DNA of 17,529 bases from an uncultured Prevotellaceae bacterium (GCA_900543815.1 UQST01000050.1:1-17529), one strand, 5' to 3'. Shown: positions 7,301 through 15,124, numbered from the stretch's first letter. Notes: generated by a model from the sequence alone, not told the origin. Numbers and translations: made by a program.

Positions 7301-9009
7301 CACAGAACGACAATGAGATAGCCATGCTGGCAGGTACCTATTGGGAGCAGAATGGCGAAGGACAGATAGACGCCGAAGCCACGCTGGAGAGCCTGCCACT
7401 CAGTCTGGCCAATGCCTTCCTGCCCGAAGGGACAATACGCCTGAAGGGTGCCACATCGGGCTCGCTGACCATCACGGGGCGAGCCGCCAACCCGCTGATG
7501 ACAGGCTCCCTGGCCACCGAAGGCGTGCACGTGCTGGCAGAGGACTACAGCGTGGATCTCAGCATACCCGATGACACACTGCGTGTCAACAATAGCTATC
7601 TCGACCTGGACCGCATCGAGGCTTACGCGGCAGGCAAGTCACCGCTCACCATCGACGGCTCCATCAACTTCAGCGACCTCGACAACATACGCCTTTCACT
7701 GGACCTCGCAGCCAAGAAATACAAACTCATAGATGCTCCGCAGAGCCATACTGCACTGGCCTACGGCAAGGTGTATGTGGATATGAACGCCCGCGCATGG
7801 GGTACACTCAATGACCTGAAGGTGCGCGGACGACTGGCTGTACTGGGCAACACAGATGTGACCTATGTGCTGCGCGACTCACCCATCACCGTGCAGGACC
7901 AGCTTTCCGACATCGTCACATTCTGCGACTTTGCCGATACCACACAGGTGCAGACCGTGCAGAGGCGCGGTCAGAGCATCGATGCACTGATAGTGCTGTC
8001 GGTGGAACAGGCGGCGCAGGTGCACTGCCTGCTCAGTGAAGACGGCTCTGATTACGTTAACCTGCAGGGAGGCGGCGACCTGACCCTCACCTACGACCTC
8101 GAAAACGACCTCCGTCTATACGGCCGCTACACCATAGAACAGGGTGTCATGCGATACTCGCTAATGGCCATCCCGCTCAATGACTTCAAGATTCAGAGCG
8201 GAAGCTACGTGGAATTCACAGGCGACATAGCCAACCCCACACTGGGCATCAGCGCAAGCGAAAGGGTGAAGGCGAGCGTCACGGAGAACGACGTGCCGCG
8301 CAACGTGGCCTTCGACGTGGGACTTGCCCTGAGCCAGACACTGGACAACATGGGACTCACATTCACCCTTGAGGCTCCCGAGGACATGACTGTGCAGAAC
8401 GAGCTATCGGGCATGTCGGCCGAAGAACGCGGCCGTGTGGCAGTGACCATGCTGGTGACAGGCATGTACATGACCGATGACTTCAACTTCAAGAGCGGCT
8501 TCAGCTATGCCAACACGCTGAACGCCTACCTGCAGAGCGCCATCAACAACATCACCGGACAGGCTCTCTCCACCGTAGATCTCAGCTTCGGCATCGAGAA
8601 CAGCACCACTGCAACGGGCGCCACAACGACCGACTACAGCTTCAGCTTCCGCAAGCGTTTCTGGGGCAACCGCATTAGCCTGGTACTGGGCGGCAAGGTG
8701 AGTTCGGGCAGTGAGGCGCAGAACAACGGGCAGACCATCATAGACAACGTGTCGCTGGAGTACAAACTGGACAATGGGGCAAGCCGCTACGTGCGCATCT
8801 ACTACGACCGCAACTACCAGTCGCTGATAGAGGGCGAGCTCACCGAGATGGGCGTGGGCCTGGTGCTGAGAAGGCGCACCAACAGGCTGCGCGACCTGTT
8901 CCGCTTCCGCAAGTCTGCCAATGACATGCCCCTGCCAAGGCAGACATCCGCTCCAGGCCAGGCGGCAACAACCCGCCAGGAGAAGTCTGGACAAGAGAAG
9001 AAAAAGTAA
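4345..9009 (+). CDS. tamB: TamB-like translocation and assembly module protein
   Basis: A 1554-residue protein of the TamB/AsmA-like superfamily. Residues 11-32 form one hydrophobic signal anchor (LLTLLITPFALVLVLGILLY), so the rest should span the periplasm. The long middle is built of repeating beta-strand segments with regularly spaced hydrophobic residues, typical of the lipid- or barrel-handling groove. The C-terminal TamB domain (DUF490) is at about 1246-1510, with LRLYGRYTIEQGVMRYSL, FTGDIANPTLGI and FSFRKRFWGNRISLVLGG as recognisable blocks. A charged tail follows. Known roles of the family are outer membrane protein insertion and phospholipid transport between membranes. The next gene is its outer membrane partner, and the two overlap by one base, so translation is probably coupled. 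The gene is intact and of usual length for Bacteroidetes. Confidence 0.93.
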   Translation: MTNTRKRVLRTLLTLLITPFALVLVLGILLYLPPIQRWAVRQAASYLSSQTGIEVTLDRVRLSFPLDVSLGGVRAVQDGDTLLAVNSVLVDLDMKRLLSLSIGVDAVELADGTLHTGQMIPAVSIDGTVGLLHLDAEAISMKERKVKAVSALLERSDIEVTLHESTEEEDTTTSPAPLWSIAIERAEVSQSRLLLHMPGDSMRIEAGIRQLLLQQGDINLHRGTYTAQSLTLRADSLLYSLPHDSLPATGGINPSHIALDSIGLRVDDVRFNVEPMLVQCTLAQGHMREQCGLQVDTISGEVLCTDQTLTLNHLKINTPQSHLTAEVRMDYAAFSPHAGGSLSLRSKGRIAMQDIAASAGNALPHDMRQAFSPLAMKFNACASGNMDAMSVDSLILTVPSVVDVRSHGYLNNLLSADSIAGNMKWDMHTMDLSCVRRWLGLKDVNLPSTTLHATTELRQGSKLSVDALAKQNHGQARMTLMANTRSMNYMGKMAARGWQLGDWLPQSGLHHFTAQASVKGRGTDFLSDRSSLEAQLCIDSIGYEKWNLGNMGLDAKLHEGYGQIQINSGNELLDMLANAELRLRNRKLESSSFSMDLNSMDLYALHLAKDTMKASMKMHIEGSSDLRQTHALDAHADHIMLSLKDTTFHPVELGARLRLSPDSILAQASAGDLELSVRSPHGLDSLTIYGHRLLQEIRTEADSLRLDQEKLRLMLPTLQVHLLCGTRNPVNNLLRSTIGYTFDQLHLDLDSSPAEGLTGDGHLYTLNTGAILLDTIQWDITQNPQGVALRSRITNGRRNRVVSFQSSFLARLTATGATAHLDFIDAKGKKGVDLGIEAKMTREGTQLHMTPLNPIIAYRRFTLNEDNYVELTREGRVLALVDLLADDGTGLKLYSTPNEDALQDISLSLNNINMAELTSVMPYAPQLGGLLHGDLHYMQADSATTISTDIGIRRMTYEGTPMGDMGLNTIYFPNTDGSHHVDAVVTQNDNEIAMLAGTYWEQNGEGQIDAEATLESLPLSLANAFLPEGTIRLKGATSGSLTITGRAANPLMTGSLATEGVHVLAEDYSVDLSIPDDTLRVNNSYLDLDRIEAYAAGKSPLTIDGSINFSDLDNIRLSLDLAAKKYKLIDAPQSHTALAYGKVYVDMNARAWGTLNDLKVRGRLAVLGNTDVTYVLRDSPITVQDQLSDIVTFCDFADTTQVQTVQRRGQSIDALIVLSVEQAAQVHCLLSEDGSDYVNLQGGGDLTLTYDLENDLRLYGRYTIEQGVMRYSLMAIPLNDFKIQSGSYVEFTGDIANPTLGISASERVKASVTENDVPRNVAFDVGLALSQTLDNMGLTFTLEAPEDMTVQNELSGMSAEERGRVAVTMLVTGMYMTDDFNFKSGFSYANTLNAYLQSAINNITGQALSTVDLSFGIENSTTATGATTTDYSFSFRKRFWGNRISLVLGGKVSSGSEAQNNGQTIIDNVSLEYKLDNGASRYVRIYYDRNYQSLIEGELTEMGVGLVLRRRTNRLRDLFRFRKSANDMPLPRQTSAPGQAATTRQEKSGQEKKK

Positions 9010-11471
9010 TGAAAAAGACCCTATACACGTTCACACTGGCTGCAGTGGCACTTTGCCTGGCTGCATGCTCCTCCACCAGCCACCTGCTGGAGGGCGAGAC
9101 CCTGTACCGTGGCATCAAGGAACTGGACTACAACCAGCCAGCCCCGCAGCAGGCCGACACCGCCCGCGAGGGAGTCATCACGGCATTGGCAGATGCCTAC
9201 ACCAAGGTGGAGGGACTGCTCACGGGCAATGGCAAGGCAGCCCCGACCGCACAGAGCGAGCAGCAGAAGCGCGACAGCCTGAAACATGCCAGCCGCATGG
9301 ACATGGAGGCCGGCGCCGAGGCCAAGGATGAGGTGGAGGCTGTGCTTGCCTACGCACCCAACGGTGCACTCATGGGCAGCAGCCATGTGACCCATCCCTT
9401 CCCTGTCAGACTGTGGATTTACAACCGCTACGTAGATAGCCACAGGCGGTTTGGCCGATGGATGTTTCGCCATTTTGCTGCCACGCCAGTGTATGTGAGT
9501 ACAGTAAACCCCAGGACGCGATGCACGGTGGCACAGAATACCTTGCGCGGACGAGGCTACTTCCAGGCCCGCGTGAGCCACGACACCATCCCCATGAAGC
9601 ACCCTCGCAAGGCCAAGTTGTCCTATCGCGTGGAGACGGGGCCGCTCTTCCACCTCGACAGCATCGCCTATCTGCATTTCCCCCAGCGCGCCGACAGCAT
9701 CATCAGGGCCACCATGCCCAGGCACCGACTGCTCTCGCGGGGCGACCCGTTCAGCGTGGCCATGCTCGACAAGGAGCGCACGCGGCTCTCGGATGCCTTC
9801 CGCAATGCCGGCTACTACTACTTCCGGCCGGCCTACATCACCTATAAGGCCGACACCCTACAGGCACCCCTGCGCGTATCCTTGCAGGTGCGCCCTTCCG
9901 AGAGTGCCCCCGAACGCGCCCTGCATCCTTACTATATAGGCGACACCAGGCTCACTGTACTGAAGAACGGACTGGCTGTACCCACCGACAGTATCACCTG
10001 GCGACGCTTTATCTATCGCTACAGCACCTCGGGCCGCCGTGCTCCTCTGCATCCCGTAGCCATCATGCGACACAGCACCATGAGGCGGGGCGACCTGTAC
10101 AGCCTGCAGAACGAGGAGCGCATGAAGCAGAAGATGCTCTCGATGAACATCTTCTCCACCCTCAACATACGCTATGTGCCGCGCGACTCATCGCTCACCT
10201 GCGACACACTCGACCTGGACATACAGGCGATGCTGGCCAAACCATACGACGGAGAATTCCAAGCCGGGCTCACCGGCAAGAGCAACGGACAGGTGGGACC
10301 AGGCGTTACCTTCGGCATGAAAAAGCACAATGCCTTCCGTGGAGCCGAGACGCTGGGACTGAAACTGTGGGGTTCGTATGAATGGCAGACGGGTACCGAC
10401 GTGCCATCTGACCGCTCGCTGCTCAACTCCTATGAGTATGGGGCAAACATCTCGGTATCGTGGCCCAGACTGATGCCCTTCTTCCTGGAGAGCAAAATGA
10501 GCCATCGCACCACATCCACAGACATCCAGCTGGACGGCCGCAGCATGAACCGCGCTGGCTACTTCGGGCGTGTGTCGCTCAGCGCATCGCTCTCCTACAG
10601 CCTGCAGAACGGCACCAACGAGCGGCACCAGTTCACCCTCCTCTCACTGGACTACCAGACCCTGAGGCACACCACAGCGCGCTTCGACAGCATCACCAGC
10701 GCCAACCAGGCCCTCTACGTGAGCATGCGTGACCAGTTTGTACCCAGTATGGAATACACCTACACCTGGACGAGCAAGCGGCACCACCCGCGCACGCTGC
10801 GTGTAAGTGTGAAGGAGGCGGGCAACCTCACCTCGCTGGTGTATGCCGCCTGCGGGCAAGACCTGGGCGAGAAAGGCAAGCGCCTGCTGGGAGTTCCCTT
10901 TGCGCAATACATCCGCCTCAGCGCCCAATACACCCACCGATTCCCCCTCACCCGCCGCAGCAGCCTGGCCACCAGAGTGATGGGCGGCGTGGCCTACAGT
11001 TACGGAAACGCTGTCATCGCCCCCTACTCCGACCTCTTCACCGTGGGCGGCGCCTGTAGCGTGCGTGCCTTTAGCGTGCGCAGCATCGGTCCCGGGCGGC
11101 ATCATCCCCAGGACAGCCGCTATTCGTATGTGGACCAAGCGGGCGACATGAAGCTGGAGGCCAACGTGGAGTACAGGTTCCCCATCGTTGGCAAGCTCTA
11201 CGGAGCCACCTTCCTCGATGCGGGCAACGTGTGGCTGCTGCGCCGCACGGCAGGCATGGAGGAAGGTCAGTTCAGCCTGCGCCACCTGGGTCGCGACATC
11301 GCGCTGGGCACAGGTGCGGGCCTCAGATACGACCTCGACTTCCTGGTCATCCGCTTCGATGTGGGTGTAGGCATCCACGCGCCCTACTCCACAGGCCGCA
11401 GCGGCTACTACAACATGCCCCGCTTCTCGCGCTCACTGGGTTACCACCTCGCCATCGGATACCCCTTCTAA
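9009..11471 (+). CDS. tamL: TamL: lipoprotein-type BamA/TamA family outer membrane protein
   Basis: An 820-residue Omp85-family protein. It begins with a lipoprotein signal ending LCLAAC (Cys20), the feature that separates the Bacteroidetes TamL form from TamA. The N-terminal half (about 20-400) includes the TamL-type segment with YAPNGALMGSSHVTHPFP and LWIYNRYV, then POTRA-like domains (STVNPRTRCTVAQNTLRGRGYF, YRVETGPLFHLDSI, RNAGYYYFRPAYI). The C-terminal half is a beta barrel ending in aromatic GYHLAIGYPF, the usual Omp85 end. The conserved loop-6 motif appears as SVRAFSVRSIGPG (Val685-Phe688). Its ATG shares the A of the tamB stop codon (TAATG), so the pair should be made together and act together in outer membrane assembly. 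The TamL name follows from the lipobox and the TamB linkage. Confidence 0.92.
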   Translation: MKKTLYTFTLAAVALCLAACSSTSHLLEGETLYRGIKELDYNQPAPQQADTAREGVITALADAYTKVEGLLTGNGKAAPTAQSEQQKRDSLKHASRMDMEAGAEAKDEVEAVLAYAPNGALMGSSHVTHPFPVRLWIYNRYVDSHRRFGRWMFRHFAATPVYVSTVNPRTRCTVAQNTLRGRGYFQARVSHDTIPMKHPRKAKLSYRVETGPLFHLDSIAYLHFPQRADSIIRATMPRHRLLSRGDPFSVAMLDKERTRLSDAFRNAGYYYFRPAYITYKADTLQAPLRVSLQVRPSESAPERALHPYYIGDTRLTVLKNGLAVPTDSITWRRFIYRYSTSGRRAPLHPVAIMRHSTMRRGDLYSLQNEERMKQKMLSMNIFSTLNIRYVPRDSSLTCDTLDLDIQAMLAKPYDGEFQAGLTGKSNGQVGPGVTFGMKKHNAFRGAETLGLKLWGSYEWQTGTDVPSDRSLLNSYEYGANISVSWPRLMPFFLESKMSHRTTSTDIQLDGRSMNRAGYFGRVSLSASLSYSLQNGTNERHQFTLLSLDYQTLRHTTARFDSITSANQALYVSMRDQFVPSMEYTYTWTSKRHHPRTLRVSVKEAGNLTSLVYAACGQDLGEKGKRLLGVPFAQYIRLSAQYTHRFPLTRRSSLATRVMGGVAYSYGNAVIAPYSDLFTVGGACSVRAFSVRSIGPGRHHPQDSRYSYVDQAGDMKLEANVEYRFPIVGKLYGATFLDAGNVWLLRRTAGMEEGQFSLRHLGRDIALGTGAGLRYDLDFLVIRFDVGVGIHAPYSTGRSGYYNMPRFSRSLGYHLAIGYPF

Positions 11472-11580
11472 AAGGGTGCCTTCTACCTGGGGAAAAGCAT
11501 CGGCTGCCAGTAGGAGAACGGAGCAACACCCCGCTCACCCCCACAAGCGGGAACACACACGGCCATAAGGCCTGAAGCAG

Positions 11581-11616
11581 GAAATACTGCGCGATGAAAT
11601 CCATCGCGCAGCATTT
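11581..11616 (+). terminator. Hairpin downstream of tamL, probable terminator
   Basis: A 10-bp stem CTGCGCGATG (11587-11596) with CATCGCGCAG (11602-11611) is extended by GAAAT/ATTTC across one mismatch, loop AAATC. Only a short T-rich tail (GTTT) follows, so termination may be partial. It is about 110 bp after the tamL stop. Confidence 0.6.
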
Positions 11617-11688
11617 CGTTTATGAGAAAGGAAGAAAAACGAGCGGCAATACCCTCCTCCGGCCAAGCCACAGGACAAGGGCAAAAAA

Positions 11689-11776
11689 CGCAGCACGCTG
11701 CATCGGCCTGCGGAGCACGCTGCGAAGCACAATGCAGCGCGCTGCATGAGCCATCGCACCGCCCTGCATTTTTGCG
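11689..11776 (+). repeat. Array B: four tandem 22-bp repeat units
   Basis: Units at 11689-11710, 11711-11732, 11733-11754 and 11755-11776, gapless, with the last conserved in its first 15 or so bases. The junction of units 2 and 3 holds a perfect 16-bp palindrome, ATGCAGCGCGCTGCAT (11732-11747). The array is preceded by GGGCAAAAAACGCAG, nearly the same leader as array C. It lies about 70 bp beyond the hairpin after tamL, in the orientation of tamL. Confidence 0.9.
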
Positions 11777-11780
11777 GGCA

Positions 11781-11880
11781 GTCCACCACACCACATCCTC
11801 CAACCCCATCCATCGTCCCAACCCACAGCACTGCCCTTGTCCCCGAATCGCCCCGCCATCCCCGCGCCAACCTAATCCCT
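11781..11880 (+). other. C-rich, G-poor tract (rut-like)
   Basis: By hand count 54 of 100 bases are C and 10 are G on the plus strand, with little secondary structure expected. This composition bubble resembles Rho utilisation sites. It directly follows array B. A comparable tract occurs at 291-350. Function is inference. Confidence 0.35.
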
Positions 11881-12088
11881 GATGTATCACACTGCGCTTC
11901 AGTGGGAGGCTGAATGCTCCGGTCACAGCACACCAGCCCGCCCATGGATGTCACACCCCACGCTCCCAATCAGGGCAAAGCCTGTTTTGCAAATCAAAAC
12001 ACAGCATTCAGGAAACCTTTCACAGTGCAGTGAAGACTTTTTCACAACAAATTCCCCTTATGCGCGAGGCTGGTTGAAATAAAAGTGT

Positions 12089-12096
12089 TACTTTTG
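12089..12096 (+). promoter_or_regulatory. Putative -7 element for the nucleotidyltransferase gene
   Basis: TACTTTTG fits TAnnTTTG. No TTTG sits at the expected upstream distance (TTG at 12074-12076 is too near). A start near 12103 would give a leader of about 137 nt before the ATG at 12241, long for a simple gene; it contains only a weak 5-bp stem (GGAGC/GCTCC, near 12170-12190). Confidence 0.45.
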
Positions 12097-12240
12097 TCGT
12101 GTATAAGGAATGACACGCCCGCGAGCATGAAGCAAAGCCTACATATCGCCGGCGTGACATGCCAATGAGTACGGGAGCAGAGCGCTCCGGCATAAAAAGA
12201 AGCAAGTAAGAATACTTATATAAATAAGGAGAAAAGAAAC

Positions 12241-13155
12241 ATGAAACCTACATTGTTCCTGCTGGCAGCAGGTATGGGAAGCCGCTACGGCGGTCTCAAG
12301 CAGTTGGACACACTGGGTCCTCAGGGCCAGAGTATCATGGACTACAGCATCTATGACGCTATCCAGGCCGGATTCGGAAAGATTGTATGGGTCATCAGAC
12401 GCGACTTCGAGCAGCAGTTCCGCGAGCAGATTCTGAGCAAGTACGAGGGTCATGTACCCTGCGAACTGTGCTTCCAGGCCTTGGACGCACTGCCCGAGGG
12501 CTTCACAGTACCCGAAGGACGCACCAAGCCATGGGGCACCAACCACGCCGTGATGATGGGCGAGGAGGTCATCCACGAGCCTTTCGCTGTGCTCAACTGC
12601 GATGACTTCTATGACCGCGACGCATTCCGCGTGATGGCCAAGTTCCTTTCCGAGCTTCCCGAAGGCAGCACCGGCAAGTATGCCATGGTGGGCTTCCGCG
12701 TGGGCAACACCCTCTCTGAGAGCGGTACAGTGAGCCGTGGCGTATGCGAGAACGACGAGAAGACCCATCTGCTGAAGAGTGTGGTGGAGCGCACAAAGAT
12801 AGAGCGCCACAACGACACCGTGCAGTACCTGGACGAGAACGACCAATGGGTGAGCATCCCAGACACCACACCCGTGAGCATGAACTTCTGGGGATTCACT
12901 CCCGACTACTTTGCCTACAGCAAGGAATACTTCCGCGAGTTCCTCTCCGACCCCAAGAACCAGGCAAACCTCAAGAGTGAGTTCTTCATTCCACTGATGG
13001 TCGATAGCCTCATCAAGAGAGGAAAAGCCACTTGCAAAGTGCTCGACACCACCAGCAAATGGTTTGGCGTGACCTATCCAGAGGACCGTCCCGAGGTAGT
13101 GGCCAAGCTGGCTGCCCTGCACGAGAAGGGTCAGTACCCCAACAAGATGTTCTAA
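12241..13155 (+). CDS. Sugar nucleotidyltransferase (NTP_transferase family)
   Basis: A 304-residue nucleotidyltransferase that should join a sugar 1-phosphate to a nucleoside triphosphate and release pyrophosphate. The N-terminal Rossmann-type core opens with LLAAGMGSRYGGLKQ (residues 7-21), the nucleotide-binding signature, and has the metal-binding acidic pair in VLNCDDFY (Asp121, Asp122). TKPWGTNHAVMM (about 98-109) matches the substrate-binding loop. There is no left-handed beta-helix tail, so this is the short form without acetyltransferase or multimer domain. The ATG follows an AAGGAGAAAAGAAAC leader; this gene is alone between a terminator-like region and a large hairpin. The sugar and nucleotide cannot be read. 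No sugar kinase gene is adjacent that would point to a salvage route. Confidence 0.85.
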   Translation: MKPTLFLLAAGMGSRYGGLKQLDTLGPQGQSIMDYSIYDAIQAGFGKIVWVIRRDFEQQFREQILSKYEGHVPCELCFQALDALPEGFTVPEGRTKPWGTNHAVMMGEEVIHEPFAVLNCDDFYDRDAFRVMAKFLSELPEGSTGKYAMVGFRVGNTLSESGTVSRGVCENDEKTHLLKSVVERTKIERHNDTVQYLDENDQWVSIPDTTPVSMNFWGFTPDYFAYSKEYFREFLSDPKNQANLKSEFFIPLMVDSLIKRGKATCKVLDTTSKWFGVTYPEDRPEVVAKLAALHEKGQYPNKMF

Positions 13156-13157
13156 AC

Positions 13158-13197
13158 CTCACCGCACAAGAGCCCGGCTCCGGCCGGGCAGCGTGAG
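13158..13197 (+). other. GC-rich hairpin after the nucleotidyltransferase gene
   Basis: GCCCGGC (13172-13178) pairs with GCCGGGC (13183-13189) around TCCG, with outer CTCAC/GTGAG arms (13158-13162, 13193-13197). No T run follows, so it may protect the 3' end of the mRNA rather than terminate by itself. Confidence 0.45.
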
Positions 13198-13211
13198 ACA
13201 CTATACCAAAG

Positions 13212-13260
13212 AAGCCCTGGCATGTGCCACCCGCAACGGGTCGGCCATGCCAGGGCTTTC
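13212..13260. terminator. Large, probably bidirectional terminator hairpin
   Basis: A 13-bp perfect stem (13212-13224 with 13246-13258) continues through a single-base bulge on each side into GCC/GGC and ACCCG/CGGGT around a CAA loop. TTTCTGTTT follows on the plus strand and CTTCTTT on the minus strand. It sits between the convergent nucleotidyltransferase and hydrolase genes and can serve both. Confidence 0.8.
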
Positions 13261-13303
13261 TGTTTGCATCTGATTGAGGAATGTGCTGTGCGGTGCCGAA
13301 GAG

Positions 13304-14086
13304 TCACACAGAGAGCTCCAGTCCATCGTATGCCAGATGGAACCCATCGGGCAACAGGGCCTCCTGCTGGGCATGAAGCCCTATCTGGTCGGCCATATGA
13401 ATGAAGTAAGTGGGGAAGTTGCCCTGGAGCGAGCGACGGAATGCTATGGCCTGCTCAAGCGACTGATGGGTAGGATGTGGCGTGTGACGCAAGGCGTTGA
13501 CTACCAGCAGGCGGATGCCGTCAAGCAAGGGCAGGGACTCGGGCGGCATGGTGGTCATGTCGGTGATGTAGCCCACGTCACCCACCCGATAGCCCAGGAT
13601 AGGCAACTGCCCGTGCATGACCCTTATGGCTGTAACGCTCACCCCGTTGACATCCACCGTATCACCGGGGCTGAGAACGTGCAGCGTGAGCTGCGGTATG
13701 CCGGGGTACTGATGACGCACCAGGCAATAGGGAAGGCGCTCACGCAGGTGCCGGGCGGCATAGTCATCGGAATAGAGGGGCACACCCTGCAGGTAGCTGA
13801 AGGGGCGCAAGTCATCCAGCCCGCCCACATGATCGTAATGCTCATGGGTGATGAAGACGGCGTGAATGGCCGAGGAGAAGCGTGCACGCAACATCTGATA
13901 GCGGAAGTCGGGGCTGCAGTCGAGCAAGATGTTGGTCCCGCACTGCTGAAAAAGGGCCGAGCAACGCAGGCGGCTGTCATGCGGATCGGTGCTCGTGCAC
14001 ACCTCGCAGCGGCATCCTATGCGCGGCACACCACAACTGGTGCCTGTGCCCAGGAAGGTGACTTTCATCCTGCTGTCCGCCTCCAT
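13304..14086 (-). CDS. PhnP-like metallo-beta-lactamase-fold hydrolase
   Basis: A 260-residue metal-dependent hydrolase. It has the metal-binding HEHYDH (His81, His83, Asp85, His86) and the PhnP-type cysteine cluster GVPRIGCRCEVC (Cys25, Cys27, Cys30) that binds a structural zinc in that subfamily. Later blocks MHGQLPILGYRVGDVGYITD and NALRHTPHPTHQSLEQA are also typical of PhnP-like phosphodiesterases acting on cyclic or nucleotide-like phosphates; the true substrate is unknown. No phosphonate genes are nearby, so a PhnP function in phosphonate breakdown is not supported. The start at 14086 is 3 bases after the murB stop; relatives usually begin MKVTFLGTGTS, so Met7 (14068) is an equally good start. 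It is the last gene of the leftward DUF4348-murB cluster. Confidence 0.88.
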   Translation of the reverse strand: MEADSRMKVTFLGTGTSCGVPRIGCRCEVCTSTDPHDSRLRCSALFQQCGTNILLDCSPDFRYQMLRARFSSAIHAVFITHEHYDHVGGLDDLRPFSYLQGVPLYSDDYAARHLRERLPYCLVRHQYPGIPQLTLHVLSPGDTVDVNGVSVTAIRVMHGQLPILGYRVGDVGYITDMTTMPPESLPLLDGIRLLVVNALRHTPHPTHQSLEQAIAFRRSLQGNFPTYFIHMADQIGLHAQQEALLPDGFHLAYDGLELSV

Positions 14087-14089
14087 GCC

Positions 14090-15124
14090 TCAGCCTCCGA
14101 TGAAGTTGACCTCGGGATGCAGGCTGATGCCGAAGCGCTTCTGCACATCAGCACGCACAGCATCGCACAGCGCCATGATGTCGGCACCCGTGGCACCGCC
14201 ACGGTTCACCAGTACCAGAGCCTGCTTGTCGTGCACCGCTGCAGGACCCAGGGCGCGGCCTTTCCATCCGCATTGCTCTATGAGCCATCCGGCAGGCACC
14301 TTCACATGCCCGTCATCCACATCATAATGGGGCGCATTGGGGTATTGGTCACGTATCCTGTCCCACTCCCGACGGCACACCACCGGATTCATGAAGAAAC
14401 TGCCTGCGTTTCCCTGTATCCGGGGATCGGGCAACTTGGCCCTGCGCACTTCGATGATGACCTGCCTCAACTGCTCTGCCGTGACCTGTCCGGCATCTAT
14501 GCCGTGTGACTGCAGCGTGGCGCGCAACGCCCCGTAGTCCAGCCGGGGGACGAAGGTACGGTGCAGGCGATAGGTGACATGCGTGATGGCATACTGTCCG
14601 CGCAGCGCTGTCTTGAACACACTGGTTCGGTAGCCGTACCCACACTGCTCATTGGTCCATGTGCAGGAACGGCCTGTGGCGAGTTCCACACCCTCGACAC
14701 ACTCTATCACGTCCCGTGCTTCCACGCCATAGGCACCGATATTCTGTACCGCCGATGCGCCCACTTGTCCGGGGATGAGAGAGAGGTTCTCCAGCCCGTG
14801 CCACCCATTGGCCACAGCCTGTGACACCCATGCGTCATGCTCCAGACCGGCCCCCACGCGCACCAGCACGTCGTCACCCTCATTCCCGAGCAGCGTCACG
14901 CCACCCACCTGAGAGTGGAGCACCATGCCAGGGTAATCATTGAGGAAGAGCAGGTTGCTGCCTGCCCCGATATGAAGAAGGGGCAGCCCGGCATACTGCG
15001 AGCGGTAGAGCGAGAGCGCCTGACGCAGTTCGTCGGCACTGTCATAGGTGACCAGCACCCTGGCCAGCGCCTGGATGCCAAACGTATTATACGGCAGCAA
15101 AGAGCAGTTTTCGCTTATCATCAT
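14090..15124 (-). CDS. murB: UDP-N-acetylenolpyruvoylglucosamine reductase MurB
   Basis: A 344-residue type I MurB. It reduces UDP-GlcNAc-enolpyruvate to UDP-MurNAc with NADPH and FAD, the second committed step of peptidoglycan precursor synthesis in the cytoplasm. The FAD-binding region has HIGAGSNLLF and LIPGQVGASAVQNIGAYGVE (about 116-135). The substrate-binding YGYR loop (163-166), present in type I and absent in type II enzymes, is intact. Catalytic residues are visible as Arg166, Ser242 in GNAGSFFMNPVV, and Glu338 in HPEVNFIGG at the C terminus. Two consecutive ATG codons begin the gene; either may be used. It lies 53 bp after the DUF4348 gene and 3 bp before the hydrolase gene on the same strand, so the three are probably one transcript. 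Confidence 0.95.
   Translation of the reverse strand: MMISENCSLLPYNTFGIQALARVLVTYDSADELRQALSLYRSQYAGLPLLHIGAGSNLLFLNDYPGMVLHSQVGGVTLLGNEGDDVLVRVGAGLEHDAWVSQAVANGWHGLENLSLIPGQVGASAVQNIGAYGVEARDVIECVEGVELATGRSCTWTNEQCGYGYRTSVFKTALRGQYAITHVTYRLHRTFVPRLDYGALRATLQSHGIDAGQVTAEQLRQVIIEVRRAKLPDPRIQGNAGSFFMNPVVCRREWDRIRDQYPNAPHYDVDDGHVKVPAGWLIEQCGWKGRALGPAAVHDKQALVLVNRGGATGADIMALCDAVRADVQKRFGISLHPEVNFIGG

Larger units (their letters stand above)
11472..12240. other. Gene-free region with hairpin, repeat array B and C-rich tract
   Basis: About 770 bp between tamL and the nucleotidyltransferase gene. It contains a small stem near 11530 (CCCGCT with AGCGGG), the hairpin at 11581-11616, repeat array B (11689-11776), a long C-rich and G-poor tract (11781-11880: 54 C and 10 G in 100 bases), about 200 bp with nothing I can interpret, and then the promoter and leader of the next gene. 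Open frames across the array on both strands are artefacts of the repeats. Confidence 0.6.

Noticed and set aside
12103..12240. Riboswitch in the 137-nt leader of the nucleotidyltransferase gene
   Set aside because: Only a weak 5-bp stem is visible and I recognise no conserved riboswitch core.
13274..14509. A 411-codon plus-strand frame opposite the hydrolase and murB
   Set aside because: It is antisense to two well-recognised genes with intact motifs; long antisense frames are expected in GC-rich coding DNA.
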